Positions 1-8,343 of a stretch of 64,000 nt of DNA are shown here, one piece after another (position 1 is the first letter of the stretch; each line of letters opens with the position of its first letter). The stretch is from Rugosimonospora africana (GTDB taxonomy: Bacteria > Actinomycetota > Actinomycetes > Mycobacteriales > Micromonosporaceae). Made by a program: the position numbers and the translations under genes. The stretch covers positions 57,696 through 121,695 of the forward strand of contig NZ_BONZ01000001.1 in assembly GCF_016862975.1 (NCBI RefSeq), in the 5' to 3' direction. The notes beneath the pieces are model-generated. The model did not search any database. It had not been told where the DNA came from and worked only from the letters and a program-made list of their open reading frames with translations.

Positions 1-577
1 ACTCCTCGGTCGAGGCGACCCGGTCGGGACACAGCGCGGTCACCCGGATCCCCTGCGGCGCAAGCTCCGCGGCGAGCGACTCGGCCAGGCCGACGACGGC
101 GAACTTGCTCGCCGCGTAGGCCGCGAGGTTGGCGGTGCCGGCCAGCCCGGCGGCCGAGCCGAGCAACAACACGAGCGGATTCTCCGCGGTACGCAGGAGC
201 GGCAGGCCGTCCCGCACGAGCAGGAAGCCGGCCCGCACGTTCACCGCGAACAGGTCGTCCAGGGCTTCGGTGGCGAGTTCGGCTATCGGCCCAACGGTGA
301 GCAGGCCGGCGCTGTGCACGAGGACGTCGATGCGGTCCCCGTACCGCGCGCGGTGTTGCCGCATGACGTCGGCCACACCGGCCGCGTCCCGCAGATCCGT
401 CGCGATCGCCTGCACGTCGCGCCCGTCCGCGGTCAGCCGCGCGGCGGCGCGGTCGAGTTCGCCGTCCAGCCCGCGACCCACCATCGACACGCCGTACCCC
501 GCCCCGGCGAGGTACCCGGCGATGCGCTCGCCGATCCCCCGCGACGCGCCCGTGACCAGTGCCGCCCGATCCACCAC
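1..577 (-). CDS. SDR family oxidoreductase (partial, 3' end off the window)
   Basis: Short-chain dehydrogenase/reductase cut by the left window edge; about 192 N-terminal residues are visible. The NAD(P)-binding motif TGASRGIG is at residues 9-16, an NNAG-like HSAG at 88-91, the catalytic Ser at about 141 and the YAASK Tyr/Lys pair at 154-158, so the active site is intact. The start is a GTG (577, or 574) behind GGGAGG. It begins 17 bases after the radical SAM gene and probably ends the carbamoyltransferase operon. Substrate is unknown. Because a second, catalytically degenerate SDR sits at the far end of the cluster (24503-25156), the two could be partners, but that is inference. Confidence 0.85.
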   Translation of the reverse strand, partial: MVDRAALVTGASRGIGERIAGYLAGAGYGVSMVGRGLDGELDRAAARLTADGRDVQAIATDLRDAAGVADVMRQHRARYGDRIDVLVHSAGLLTVGPIAELATEALDDLFAVNVRAGFLLVRDGLPLLRTAENPLVLLLGSAAGLAGTANLAAYAASKFAVVGLAESLAAELAPQGIRVTALCPDRVASTEE

Positions 578-594
578 TGCTTCCTACCTCCCGA

Positions 595-1812
595 TCAGCG
601 CGCCGGCCCAGTGACCACGTCGAACCGGTCGAACAGCTGGCGTCCGTCCCGCCATCCGGCGGATTCTGGGTTGATCCACTCCACGGTGACTTCCTGCGCC
701 CGCCGCTCCCGGTGGAACTCCACGAAGCCCTCGCGCTCCCGCTGCGCCTCCCGGTACCACGCCGAGAAGGAGCACCGGGTGCACAGCTCGCTGGTCCGGT
801 TGCCGGCCCGGAACCCGGCCACCGCCGCGTCCCGCCAGATCTCCGCCAGCGTCCGCTCCCGGAGGTCGCCGAGCACCACGAGCCCGTCGTAGTCGTGCGC
901 GCAGGGCACCACGCGGCCGTCCCACAGCACGGCGACGCTGCTCCACGGCAGCGAGCACGGCGCGGTGTATCCGGGCGCGTCCACGGTGCCGATCCGGTCG
1001 ATGTAGTCCGGCTCGAAGTCCCACCGGCCGAGCCGGACGACGATGGCGCGGTCGACCCCGATCTCCTTGCAGTAGGCGAGGAACCGCTCGGCTTCGCTGT
1101 CGTTCGCGTCCATCCGGATCATCTGCGCCGTCACGGCCAGCTCGTACCCGCCGGCGTCCCGACGGCGGATCAGCTCGCGCAGGTTGCGGTCGGCCACGTC
1201 GAACCGGGCCGCGCGACCGCGGATCGACCGGTACGTGTCGGGATCCGTGGAGTCGAGCGACAGCACCATGTTGGCCAGGCCGGCGTCCAGCAGCTCCTGG
1301 GCCAGCGCGGGCCGCAGCGACGGCGGGTTGCAGGAGATGCCGGCGCGGACCCCCGCCTCGCGGCCGATCCGCACCGCCTCCGGCAGACCGCGGTGCAGCA
1401 ACGACTCCCCGAAGTGGTGCAGCCCCAGGTAGCTCTGGTGCGGCGCGACCTCGTCGATGAGCCGGCGGAACAACGCGAGATCCAGGTCGCCGGTCTGCCG
1501 CGTCATGAAGTGGGTACGCGGACACATCTCGCACGTGTACGGGCAGCGGTTGGTCAGCTCCACCTGGTCGACCAGGGGCACCTCGCGCGACCGGGCCAGC
1601 CCGCTCACCAGCTCCGGCAACTCGTCGGCGCGGTCCAGCAGCAGGCCGAGCCGGCCGGGCGCGGTCGACTCGGGCGCCGGCCCGCCCCGGTAGGCCGCCT
1701 CAAGCTCGTCGAGCACCGCGCGAGGCACCCGCTCGCTGGCACCCTCGAGGTAGTTGTGCAGCACGATCTCGTCCCCGACCGGCCGCCAGCTCCAGAACGG
1801 CATCACGTACAC
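595..1812 (-). CDS. radical SAM protein with SPASM-type C-terminal cysteines
   Basis: Radical SAM enzyme of about 405 residues. A short N-terminal region precedes the core, where CPYTCEMC supplies the C-x3-C-x2-C ligands of the SAM-binding 4Fe-4S cluster. Near the C-terminus APCSLPW, VVPCAHD and ELCTRC give the extra cysteines expected of a SPASM/twitch auxiliary cluster. SPASM enzymes include peptide-modifying enzymes and BtrN-like carbinol dehydrogenases; beside carbamoyl- and acyltransferases and heptose genes, oxidation or epimerisation of a sugar is a reasonable guess only. GTG at 1812 is chosen because GGGGAG lies 6 bases upstream; GTG 1806 (GTGA overlap with the upstream stop) and ATG 1803 are alternatives. 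Confidence 0.85.
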   Translation of the reverse strand: MYVMPFWSWRPVGDEIVLHNYLEGASERVPRAVLDELEAAYRGGPAPESTAPGRLGLLLDRADELPELVSGLARSREVPLVDQVELTNRCPYTCEMCPRTHFMTRQTGDLDLALFRRLIDEVAPHQSYLGLHHFGESLLHRGLPEAVRIGREAGVRAGISCNPPSLRPALAQELLDAGLANMVLSLDSTDPDTYRSIRGRAARFDVADRNLRELIRRRDAGGYELAVTAQMIRMDANDSEAERFLAYCKEIGVDRAIVVRLGRWDFEPDYIDRIGTVDAPGYTAPCSLPWSSVAVLWDGRVVPCAHDYDGLVVLGDLRERTLAEIWRDAAVAGFRAGNRTSELCTRCSFSAWYREAQREREGFVEFHRERRAQEVTVEWINPESAGWRDGRQLFDRFDVVTGPAR

Positions 1813-2807
1813 GTCGGGCTCCCCAGCGTCAGGCTCGTGTTGCGGGTCACGGTCGAGGCGTAGGCCAGCTTGTACGCGTATCCGCCGCGCATGAGGTCGA
1901 GTTCGGCCAGCCCCGCCCGGTGGAAGTCGCGCAGCATCTCCTGCAGCAGCAGGTGACCCGGCGAGTATCGCCAGGCGTCGAGCCGGTACGTCGTGCGGTA
2001 GCCGCCATACCACCGGCCGTGCCGGAAGCCGAAGTACATGGCCAGCGGCTCGTCCCCGTGACTGAGAACGGTGAGCAGCACACCACCCTCGCGACCGCCG
2101 GCGGCACCGAAGGCGTGGAACGCCTCGTCCACCACGCCGCCGTCGAACGGCGCCACCGCATCCGCCCGGTCGGCCCACTGCGCGCGATGCATCTCGATGA
2201 ACGCCGGCAGCAGGCGCGCGATGTCGTCCGGGTCCCCGAGTTGGGTGAGCCGGAGCTCGCCCAGCCGCGCCAGCCGGCGGCGCTTCATCGCGTACTCCCG
2301 GCGTCCGGTGACCCGTTGGAGGTGCGCCGCGTCCCGCAGGTTCACCGCGACCGTCTCGCTGTCCGGTGCCGCCGTCCAACCCAGCTTCCGCCCGGCCCGC
2401 GCGAGGAGCCCGTGCGGCCGAAGCTCGCGCAGCTCCACGGGATGATCCGCGCCGAGCCGGGTCAGCATGGTGGCGACCAGGTCGACACCGAGCGGCGAGT
2501 CGGGGCCGACCGCGTCGTGGTAGTCCGACCACGGCCAGCCCAGCGGACGGGCCACCGTGCCGCTGTCGGTGGCGTACAGACCGAAGCCGCAGCCGACGCG
2601 TACCCCGCCGGCCTCCGCGGTGAACACCACCGGCGTACACGACTCGGCGGCTGCCACCACTCGCACCCACGTGCGGTACCACCAGGCGCGCTGGAACGAC
2701 GTGGCCCACGGGTTCGCCGCGACCAGCTCGTCCCAGCCGTCGGTGAACAGCGCCACGGACCGCTCGGCCTCGTAGGCGCGCACGTCGATGCTGGCCGACG
2801 CGGTCAC
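1803..2807 (-). CDS. CelD/FemAB-like GNAT acyltransferase
   Basis: A 334-residue protein resembling the acetyltransferase_6 / CelD-BioF2-like branch of the GNAT fold. The N-terminal stretch with FQRAWWYRTWV and the C-terminal half with YFGFRHGRWYGGY, SPGHLLLQEML and LAELDLMRGG match the family pattern of an acyl-donor domain followed by a product-shaping domain. Such proteins acylate amino groups of sugars or polymers. The start is GTG and overlaps the carbamoyltransferase stop by four bases (GTGA), so translation is probably coupled. In context it may acylate an amino sugar or an amino-acid amine; this is inferred and no substrate can be read from the sequence. Confidence 0.75.
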   Translation of the reverse strand: MTASASIDVRAYEAERSVALFTDGWDELVAANPWATSFQRAWWYRTWVRVVAAAESCTPVVFTAEAGGVRVGCGFGLYATDSGTVARPLGWPWSDYHDAVGPDSPLGVDLVATMLTRLGADHPVELRELRPHGLLARAGRKLGWTAAPDSETVAVNLRDAAHLQRVTGRREYAMKRRRLARLGELRLTQLGDPDDIARLLPAFIEMHRAQWADRADAVAPFDGGVVDEAFHAFGAAGGREGGVLLTVLSHGDEPLAMYFGFRHGRWYGGYRTTYRLDAWRYSPGHLLLQEMLRDFHRAGLAELDLMRGGYAYKLAYASTVTRNTSLTLGSPTCT

Positions 2808-4369
2808 GTCCCCTGCTGTTCCGGTTCGCTGCTGTACCAGTCGTCGCCGACCACCATGTCGCGCACCTCGTTTTCGTGGCAGTAGCGCGCCAGGTCGGAC
2901 ATCCGGTTGACGAAACCGTGCCCCTTGAGATTGAGCGAGGTGTTGCAGAGCACCCCGATCCCGGTCCGCTCGGCGAACGCGGTGAGCAGACCGTGCAGCA
3001 CCGGCTCTTGTTCGGCGCTCACGGTCTGCGCGCGGGCCGACCCGTCAACGTGCGTGACGCCCGCCAGCCGGCTGTCCCGGACCCGCCGGAAATAGAGCAT
3101 GTGCTCGTCTTCGAAATCCTCGATGAACGCGTCCGCGGCGTCCTCGATCCGCACGACCGGCGCGATCGGCCGGTAACCCTCGCGCTGCTTGATGTCGTTG
3201 AGCCGATCGCGGGTCGCGGTGCTGAACGGCTCGGCCAGCAACGAACGGTGCCCCAGCGCGCGCGGCCCGATCTCCCACCGGCCCTGCACCCAGGCGAACA
3301 CCCGGCCGGCGGCCAGCGCCTCGGCGATGGCCGCGTCGTCGCGCCGCCGGTGCCGCCAGACCTCCGGGTTCGGCGCGCGGTTGTGCTCGAATTCGAGTCC
3401 ACTGTAGACATTCCAGTCGAGGTGCCGGCGGCCCTCGTGAGCGACCATGGCGTCGATGGCGGTGCCGATGGCCGAACCGGAGTCGTTGGTGCACGGCGGG
3501 ACGAACACCGACGAAAAGTGCCCCAGCGAACGCCACGCCGCGTTCCAGTCACAGTTCAGCCCGCAGCCGCCGGAGATGCGCAGCGGCGTGCCGGCCGGCA
3601 GCCGGTTCACCGCGACATCGGCGAAGCGCTCGAACAGCCGCTGGCTCAGCAGGGCCGCGGCCACCTTGCACGCCTGCGACTGCACGCCCGCGTTGTAGAG
3701 CGGGGTGTCCCGGAACTCGTGCTTGGGCGCCATGAAGAGGTGAGGCAGCGCGAGGATCCGGTCAACGGTCGCGGTGATGTCCTTGTCCGCGTCCTTCGGG
3801 TCGCCGTACGCCGCCAGGGCCATCAGCTTTCCGCTGCCCTCCGGCCGCGGTGCCCGGCCGCGGTCGGGGAAGGTGGGATCGGCCAGCGAGAAGAGGAACG
3901 AATAACGCTCGCCCGGTGCGTTCAACACGGGCTCGGAGCGGACCACCCGCCAGTCGCGGTCGACCACATAGAACGCGCCGGTGATGCCCTCCCACACCAG
4001 CACGGTCTCCAGCTCGTGTTCCTCGGGTGGCGCCATGCCGAGCGCCATCATGATGTGCGAGCGCTCGTGCGTGGAGCTGAAGTATTCCACCTGGCTGCCG
4101 AAGAAGCTCATCGGGCGGCGCTGCACGGTGTGCTCGCCGATGTAGCCGGCCGCGATCTTGCCGATGCCCTGGTCTTTCGACCAGCCGCCGAGTGCGACCA
4201 CGTCGGGCATCCGGGGCAGCCGCTCGGCGACGTGCAGCAGGGTGCTCGGGGTCAACCGGGAGTACCGCGGAAAGGTGTCCTTCTCCGACTCCAGGCACCA
4301 CAGCAGGCGGCCGTCCTCGACCACCGCGATCGACCCGTCGTGCCCAGGCTTGATCGCCATCACCAGCAT
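2804..4369 (-). CDS. carbamoyltransferase (CmcH/NodU/TobZ family)
   Basis: A 521-residue O-carbamoyltransferase of normal family length. The N-terminal Kae1-like domain starts with KPGHDGSIAVVEDG (7-20) and carries the metal-ligand pattern HERSH (His101, His105). GGCGLNCDWN lies near 267 and NDSGSAIG near 295. The C-terminal YrdC-like part has WEIGPRALGHRS (365-376) and LCNTSLNLKGHGF near 480. The family makes carbamoyl-AMP from carbamoyl phosphate and ATP and transfers the carbamoyl group to a hydroxyl, as in novobiocin, tobramycin and bleomycin sugars. It is first in an overlapping train with an acyltransferase, a radical SAM enzyme and an SDR, which suggests sugar tailoring. A TATAAT box lies 14 bases upstream. 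Confidence 0.93.
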   Translation of the reverse strand: MLVMAIKPGHDGSIAVVEDGRLLWCLESEKDTFPRYSRLTPSTLLHVAERLPRMPDVVALGGWSKDQGIGKIAAGYIGEHTVQRRPMSFFGSQVEYFSSTHERSHIMMALGMAPPEEHELETVLVWEGITGAFYVVDRDWRVVRSEPVLNAPGERYSFLFSLADPTFPDRGRAPRPEGSGKLMALAAYGDPKDADKDITATVDRILALPHLFMAPKHEFRDTPLYNAGVQSQACKVAAALLSQRLFERFADVAVNRLPAGTPLRISGGCGLNCDWNAAWRSLGHFSSVFVPPCTNDSGSAIGTAIDAMVAHEGRRHLDWNVYSGLEFEHNRAPNPEVWRHRRRDDAAIAEALAAGRVFAWVQGRWEIGPRALGHRSLLAEPFSTATRDRLNDIKQREGYRPIAPVVRIEDAADAFIEDFEDEHMLYFRRVRDSRLAGVTHVDGSARAQTVSAEQEPVLHGLLTAFAERTGIGVLCNTSLNLKGHGFVNRMSDLARYCHENEVRDMVVGDDWYSSEPEQQGT

Positions 4370-4383
4370 CGGCGTCCTCCCCG

Positions 4384-4389
4384 ATTATA
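4384..4389 (-). promoter_or_regulatory. candidate -10 box of the carbamoyltransferase operon
   Basis: On the minus strand the hexamer TATAAT, a perfect sigma-70-type -10 match, lies just upstream of the carbamoyltransferase ATG (4369). A GGGGAGG ribosome-binding site follows it at about 4376-4382. The -35 position about 17 bases upstream is weak. The expected transcript start would leave only a very short leader beginning close to the Shine-Dalgarno sequence. The AT-rich hexamer stands out in this GC-rich DNA. Confidence 0.5.
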
Positions 4390-4470
4390 AGCCAATGCGT
4401 ACTAGTGACTGTACCGGATCGCGCCGTCGCCCCGATAGAGCGACAGAACGGTACGCTTCAGCGTAGCTTG

Positions 4471-5844
4471 TCAACGGCCGCGCACCGCCCGCTCGATCAG
4501 CGACGTGGTCGACCGCCCGTCCAGGTAGGGCACCAGGACCACGTGACCCCCCGAGCCCTCGACCACTCCGAGCTCCGCCAGATCCCCGATCGCGTAGTCG
4601 CCACCCTTCACCCAGATGTCCGGGCGCAACCGGGACAGGATCTCGACGGGCGTGTCCTCCTCGAACGTCGCCACCGCGTCCACGCACGCCAGAGCGCGCA
4701 GCACCGCCGCCCGGTCCTCCTCGGTCACCAGCGGGCGCCCCTCGCCCTTGCGCCGCCGCACGGACGCATCGCTGTTCAGGCACACGATGAGGCAGTCGCC
4801 CAGTCGCCGGGCATGCTCCAGCAGCAGGATGTGACCGCGGTGCAGCAGATCGAAGCAGCCGCCGGTGGCCACCACCGTGCCGCCGGCACGGCGCACCCGG
4901 TCGGCGAGCGCCATCGCCTCGGCCGGCCCGTGCGTCCACACCCGGGCGGCCTCGCGGCCCGCCACGTGGGCGGTCGCGGCGTTCACGCCCTCGGCGAGCG
5001 CGGCCGACACCGTGGCCCCCGAGCCGAGTCGGGCCGCGGTGGTGGCCGCCAGCCGGTCGCCGGCTCCCCGTACGTCGCCCCGGACGGCCTCCGGCGGTGG
5101 GATGACGAGCGGCGGGACCTGATCGTCGCCGACCAGCACCGCGCCGTCCGCGCCCCTGGTCACGGCGACGTAGCCCACGCCCCACCGTTGCCGCAACCAG
5201 CGGCCCCGGGCGGTGTCGCCGGCCAGATCGGTCTCGCCACCCGGCGCGAAGTGGGCCGCCTCGCGACTGTTCGGAGTGACCACCGTGAGTCCCTCCACCG
5301 GCGCCGGGCCGCGCGGGTGCGGATCCCAGACCACGGGCAGCCGACCCACCACCGCGCCCACGGCGCCTCGCACGTCGTCGGCGGCGGCGACGCCCCGGCC
5401 GTAGTCGGAGACCAACACGGCCTGCGCGGACCGCAGGGCGACCCGGCCGGCCTCCGGTAACGGTCCCGGCACCGCCGGCGGCTCCGCCTCGTCGAGCATG
5501 ACGACCGTCTGGTCACCGGCCCGGACCCGGGTCTTCACCGGGGTGCGTCCCGCGGCGCCCAGATCGACCACGGCCACCCCGGCGGCGCACAGCGCGGCGA
5601 GCACCTCGCGTGCCTCGTCGTCGCGGGCGAGCGCGGTCACCAGAGTGACCCGGTGCCCTTCCCGAGCGGCGAGCATGGCGGTCAGTCCGGCGCCACCTGG
5701 CGACAACTCACGCCGCAGGTCACCCACGACCACGACCGGGGCCTCGGGCGAGACGCGCTGGGCAGCGCCGAGCACGTCGCGATCCAGCAGCGTGTCGCCC
5801 ACCACGGTCAGGTGTACCGCGCGCCGCTCAGCGGTCACCGTCAC
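4471..5844 (-). CDS. hldE: bifunctional heptose 7-phosphate kinase / heptose 1-phosphate nucleotidyltransferase (HldE-like)
   Basis: A 457-residue two-domain protein. The N-terminal PfkB-type sugar kinase (roughly 1-310) has VVGDTLLDRDV and SPEAPVVVV at the start, SPGGAGLTAML, and a GAGD catalytic motif in RGAGDRLAA. The C-terminal nucleotidyltransferase (roughly 315-457) has GGCFDLLHRGH, with the HxGH signature, KGGDY and GRSTTSLIE. This is the RfaE/HldE architecture, which phosphorylates heptose 7-phosphate at C1 and, after a phosphatase step, makes ADP-heptose. The GTG start at 5844 overlaps the upstream stop by GTGA. With the HldD-like epimerase at 7321-8343 it implies an activated heptose for the cluster product; no GmhA homologue is in the window. 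Confidence 0.88.
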   Translation of the reverse strand: MTVTAERRAVHLTVVGDTLLDRDVLGAAQRVSPEAPVVVVGDLRRELSPGGAGLTAMLAAREGHRVTLVTALARDDEAREVLAALCAAGVAVVDLGAAGRTPVKTRVRAGDQTVVMLDEAEPPAVPGPLPEAGRVALRSAQAVLVSDYGRGVAAADDVRGAVGAVVGRLPVVWDPHPRGPAPVEGLTVVTPNSREAAHFAPGGETDLAGDTARGRWLRQRWGVGYVAVTRGADGAVLVGDDQVPPLVIPPPEAVRGDVRGAGDRLAATTAARLGSGATVSAALAEGVNAATAHVAGREAARVWTHGPAEAMALADRVRRAGGTVVATGGCFDLLHRGHILLLEHARRLGDCLIVCLNSDASVRRRKGEGRPLVTEEDRAAVLRALACVDAVATFEEDTPVEILSRLRPDIWVKGGDYAIGDLAELGVVEGSGGHVVLVPYLDGRSTTSLIERAVRGR

Positions 5845-7277
5845 ACCGCCGACCCGTTGGGCGTCGCGTACGCCGACGGCGGCGCCGGCAAGGGGACGCC
5901 GAGCGCGCCTGCGCCCGAGTCGACCGGCTCCGGCACGCACCCGGCCAGCTCGCTCACGGAGCGGCCGGCTCCGCCGTCGAGCACCGCCGCAACGATCGCC
6001 GGCATGCCGTTCAGGCACGCACCGACCGTCGAGTCGGGGAAATACCGCTGGTCATACTCGGCGAAGCTGGTCGGTGCGGGACCCAGCGTCAGCTGCAACC
6101 ACAACTGCCCCAGCCGCGGGGTCCACGCCTGTTCGGAGGGCGGATCGTAGGACACGAACGCGGCCAGGTCACCGGCCGGGCCCGTCCCCTCCGCCGAGTC
6201 GTCGAGCTGGATGTTGACCGTGATCCGGGACATTCGTTCCCGCCGCTGTCCGGGAGCCTTCGGCCCAGACAGGTGGGCGGCGAGCCGCTGGATGCTCCAC
6301 GGCGCGCGTGACTCGCGTACCGCCGCCTGAACCTGGCCGAGGACCCTGGCACAGAACCGGTCGAACCGCTCGCCGGGATCCATCGCCAGGCGCAGCGGCA
6401 CGCTGCGGTTGAAGAACCCGACGAGGTCGCGTAGTTCGGCGCGGTCGCGGCCGTGGTGCACCCAGTAGACCGACACGTGGCTGCCCCGCCCCGATTGGTC
6501 GGTCCCCCACAGTGCGACCAGGGCGCTGGCCAGCCACACTACCGGCGGGGTGACCCGGACGGCGCGGGCCAGCATGCGGACGCGTCCGGCTATCGCCGGG
6601 TCCGGCACCGATCCGGTGATCCGCCGGCTCCACTCCACGGGACTGGCCGAGGGGGGCGGCTCGAAGTCGGGCAGCCGCCAGCCGGCGAAGACCTCTTCCC
6701 AGTAGGCGGCCTGCGTGGGGGTGAGCCGGGGTCCGGCGGCACGTTGCGCCAGCACGTGGTCCGAGTAGCTGATCTGCGGTACGGGCAGCCGCGACTCCCC
6801 GCAGGCACGCAGGTTGCGGTAGGCCGCCCACAGGTCGTGGGTGAACGGCGCGCTGGACATGCCGTCCCACGCCAGGTGGTGCACGGCGAGCAGCAGCCGG
6901 GACCGACCGCCGGGCCGCCGCACGAGCGCGGCGCGCAGCGGGCCGTCGGCGGCGAGGTCGAAACTCTCGGCGAAGAAGTCGGCGAGTGTGGACGGCCCGT
7001 CGTCGAGTTGAGCGATCGGGAAGGTGTCCACCGGCGGCGCGATCCGTTGTCCCGGCGCGGACCGGTCGGCGATGAGCCGCAGCCGCAAGGGTTCGTGCCG
7101 GTTGACCACGGCGGCCAGCGCCAAACCCAGCAGGTCGACGTCGACGTCCGGGGCGATCTCGTAAGTAATGGGGTACTTCCAGCTGCGGATCGTGTGTGGC
7201 CGCACCGCCGAAATTTGCTCAAGTGACAGCGGAATCAGCGGACCCAGCGCCCCGTGCGTCACCCTGAGATCATACAC
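5841..7277 (-). CDS. stand-alone NRPS condensation-domain-like protein
   Basis: A 478-residue condensation (C) domain without A or PCP partners. The catalytic HHxxxDG motif is present as HHLAWDG, about 135 residues in, with the opening PLIPLSLEQ and later YWVHHGRDR and GFFNRSVPLRL matching C-domain core regions. Free-standing C enzymes join a carrier-bound acyl or aminoacyl group to an amine or alcohol, as SgcC5 does in C-1027 biosynthesis. Here it could release the PCP-bound amino acid made by 19882-24427 onto the sugar or another unit, which is inference. The GTG start has no clear ribosome-binding site; an internal GTG at 7262 is possible. It overlaps the hldE-like gene by four bases. Confidence 0.82.
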   Translation of the reverse strand: MYDLRVTHGALGPLIPLSLEQISAVRPHTIRSWKYPITYEIAPDVDVDLLGLALAAVVNRHEPLRLRLIADRSAPGQRIAPPVDTFPIAQLDDGPSTLADFFAESFDLAADGPLRAALVRRPGGRSRLLLAVHHLAWDGMSSAPFTHDLWAAYRNLRACGESRLPVPQISYSDHVLAQRAAGPRLTPTQAAYWEEVFAGWRLPDFEPPPSASPVEWSRRITGSVPDPAIAGRVRMLARAVRVTPPVVWLASALVALWGTDQSGRGSHVSVYWVHHGRDRAELRDLVGFFNRSVPLRLAMDPGERFDRFCARVLGQVQAAVRESRAPWSIQRLAAHLSGPKAPGQRRERMSRITVNIQLDDSAEGTGPAGDLAAFVSYDPPSEQAWTPRLGQLWLQLTLGPAPTSFAEYDQRYFPDSTVGACLNGMPAIVAAVLDGGAGRSVSELAGCVPEPVDSGAGALGVPLPAPPSAYATPNGSAV

Positions 7278-7320
7278 AGATGCGAAGTGTTCTGGCGAGC
7301 CTCACTGCTCCGGCCACCGT

Positions 7321-8343
7321 CTAGTAGGCCGTGGACGCCAGCCGGAAGCCTCGGTGCAGCCGCTCCGCTTCGGCCATGATGTCGCCGGGGGCGACCCGCG
7401 ACCGGTCCGGCAGCGCGGCGTCCAGCCGGCCGTTGTCGGCGCACGTCCAGTACTGGTACGCCGCGGCATTCGGGTTGTTCACGAGCCGCACGTCGAGCTT
7501 TCCGTCACCGAACCGGGCGCACCACTCGACGACTGTCGCGAACGTGACGGCGTGGCCGGATCCGAGGTTGTAGACGCCGGACTCGACCGCCTCCGGCGCC
7601 TCGACCAGGCGCCGTACCGCGTCGGCCACCACGGCCGCGGGTACGTAGTCGCGCGCCGCGGTCAACGAGTCGGCGAACAGGGTCAGCCGCTCCCCGGACG
7701 CGGTCGCGCGGACGAGTTGGGTCAGGATGCACGCCATCCGGCCCTTGGGAAGCTCGCCATCGCCGAACACGTTGGTGTACCGCAGGCCCGCCCACGCCAG
7801 CGTCGACCCGAACCCGTCGGCCATCCGCTCGTCGAGCAGCAGCTTCGACCGCGCGTACGGGTTGAGCGGCCCGGAACAGAGCGCGGTGTCGTACACGTCG
7901 TGCTCCGCCACCGGTACCCGTCGGCGCACCGTCCCGTACACGCTGTGGGAGGAGGCGTAGACGAAGCGGGCACCCGCCCTGGCACAGGCCCTCGCCAGCG
8001 CGAGCGCGCCATCCACGTTGACGGACCGCAGCCGCGCCCAGTCCGACTCCAGGGTGTCTGTGATCGCCGCCTGGTGCACCACGGCGGCGTACCGGCCGGC
8101 CGCGACCTCGGCCAGCACCCGCGGATCGGCGGCGTCCGCCGTCACGTGCCGCACTCCCTCGACGGTGCCGGCCGGCGGCACCAAGTCCACGCCCGTCACC
8201 AGCCAACCACCGGCGGCGAGCCCCGCCGCGACATGCTGGCCGACAAAGCCGCTCGATCCGGTGACCAGCACCTCGTTCACCACGACCCCGCGCCCCCGTC
8301 GGTCGGCCTGCCTCGGCAGGTTTGACACAGTGTCGCCGGTCAC
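7321..8343 (-). CDS. hldD: NAD-dependent epimerase, ADP-heptose 6-epimerase-like (HldD family)
   Basis: Extended SDR of 340 residues (320 if the later GTG at 8283 is used). The Rossmann motif VTGSSGFVG, YASSHSVYG, the catalytic pair in NPYARSK and RYTNVFG with a following GELPKGRMA match ADP-L-glycero-D-manno-heptose 6-epimerase, as do RDYVPAAVVAD and VYNLGSGHAVTF. HldD converts ADP-D-glycero- to ADP-L-glycero-manno-heptose. The GTG at 8343 overlaps the LLM gene stop (GTGA) and has GAGGGAC 6-7 bases upstream, so I prefer it although it adds about 20 non-conserved residues. UDP-glucose-type epimerase function cannot be excluded; the HldE-like neighbour favours the heptose reading. Confidence 0.82.
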   Translation of the reverse strand: MTGDTVSNLPRQADRRGRGVVVNEVLVTGSSGFVGQHVAAGLAAGGWLVTGVDLVPPAGTVEGVRHVTADAADPRVLAEVAAGRYAAVVHQAAITDTLESDWARLRSVNVDGALALARACARAGARFVYASSHSVYGTVRRRVPVAEHDVYDTALCSGPLNPYARSKLLLDERMADGFGSTLAWAGLRYTNVFGDGELPKGRMACILTQLVRATASGERLTLFADSLTAARDYVPAAVVADAVRRLVEAPEAVESGVYNLGSGHAVTFATVVEWCARFGDGKLDVRLVNNPNAAAYQYWTCADNGRLDAALPDRSRVAPGDIMAEAERLHRGFRLASTAY

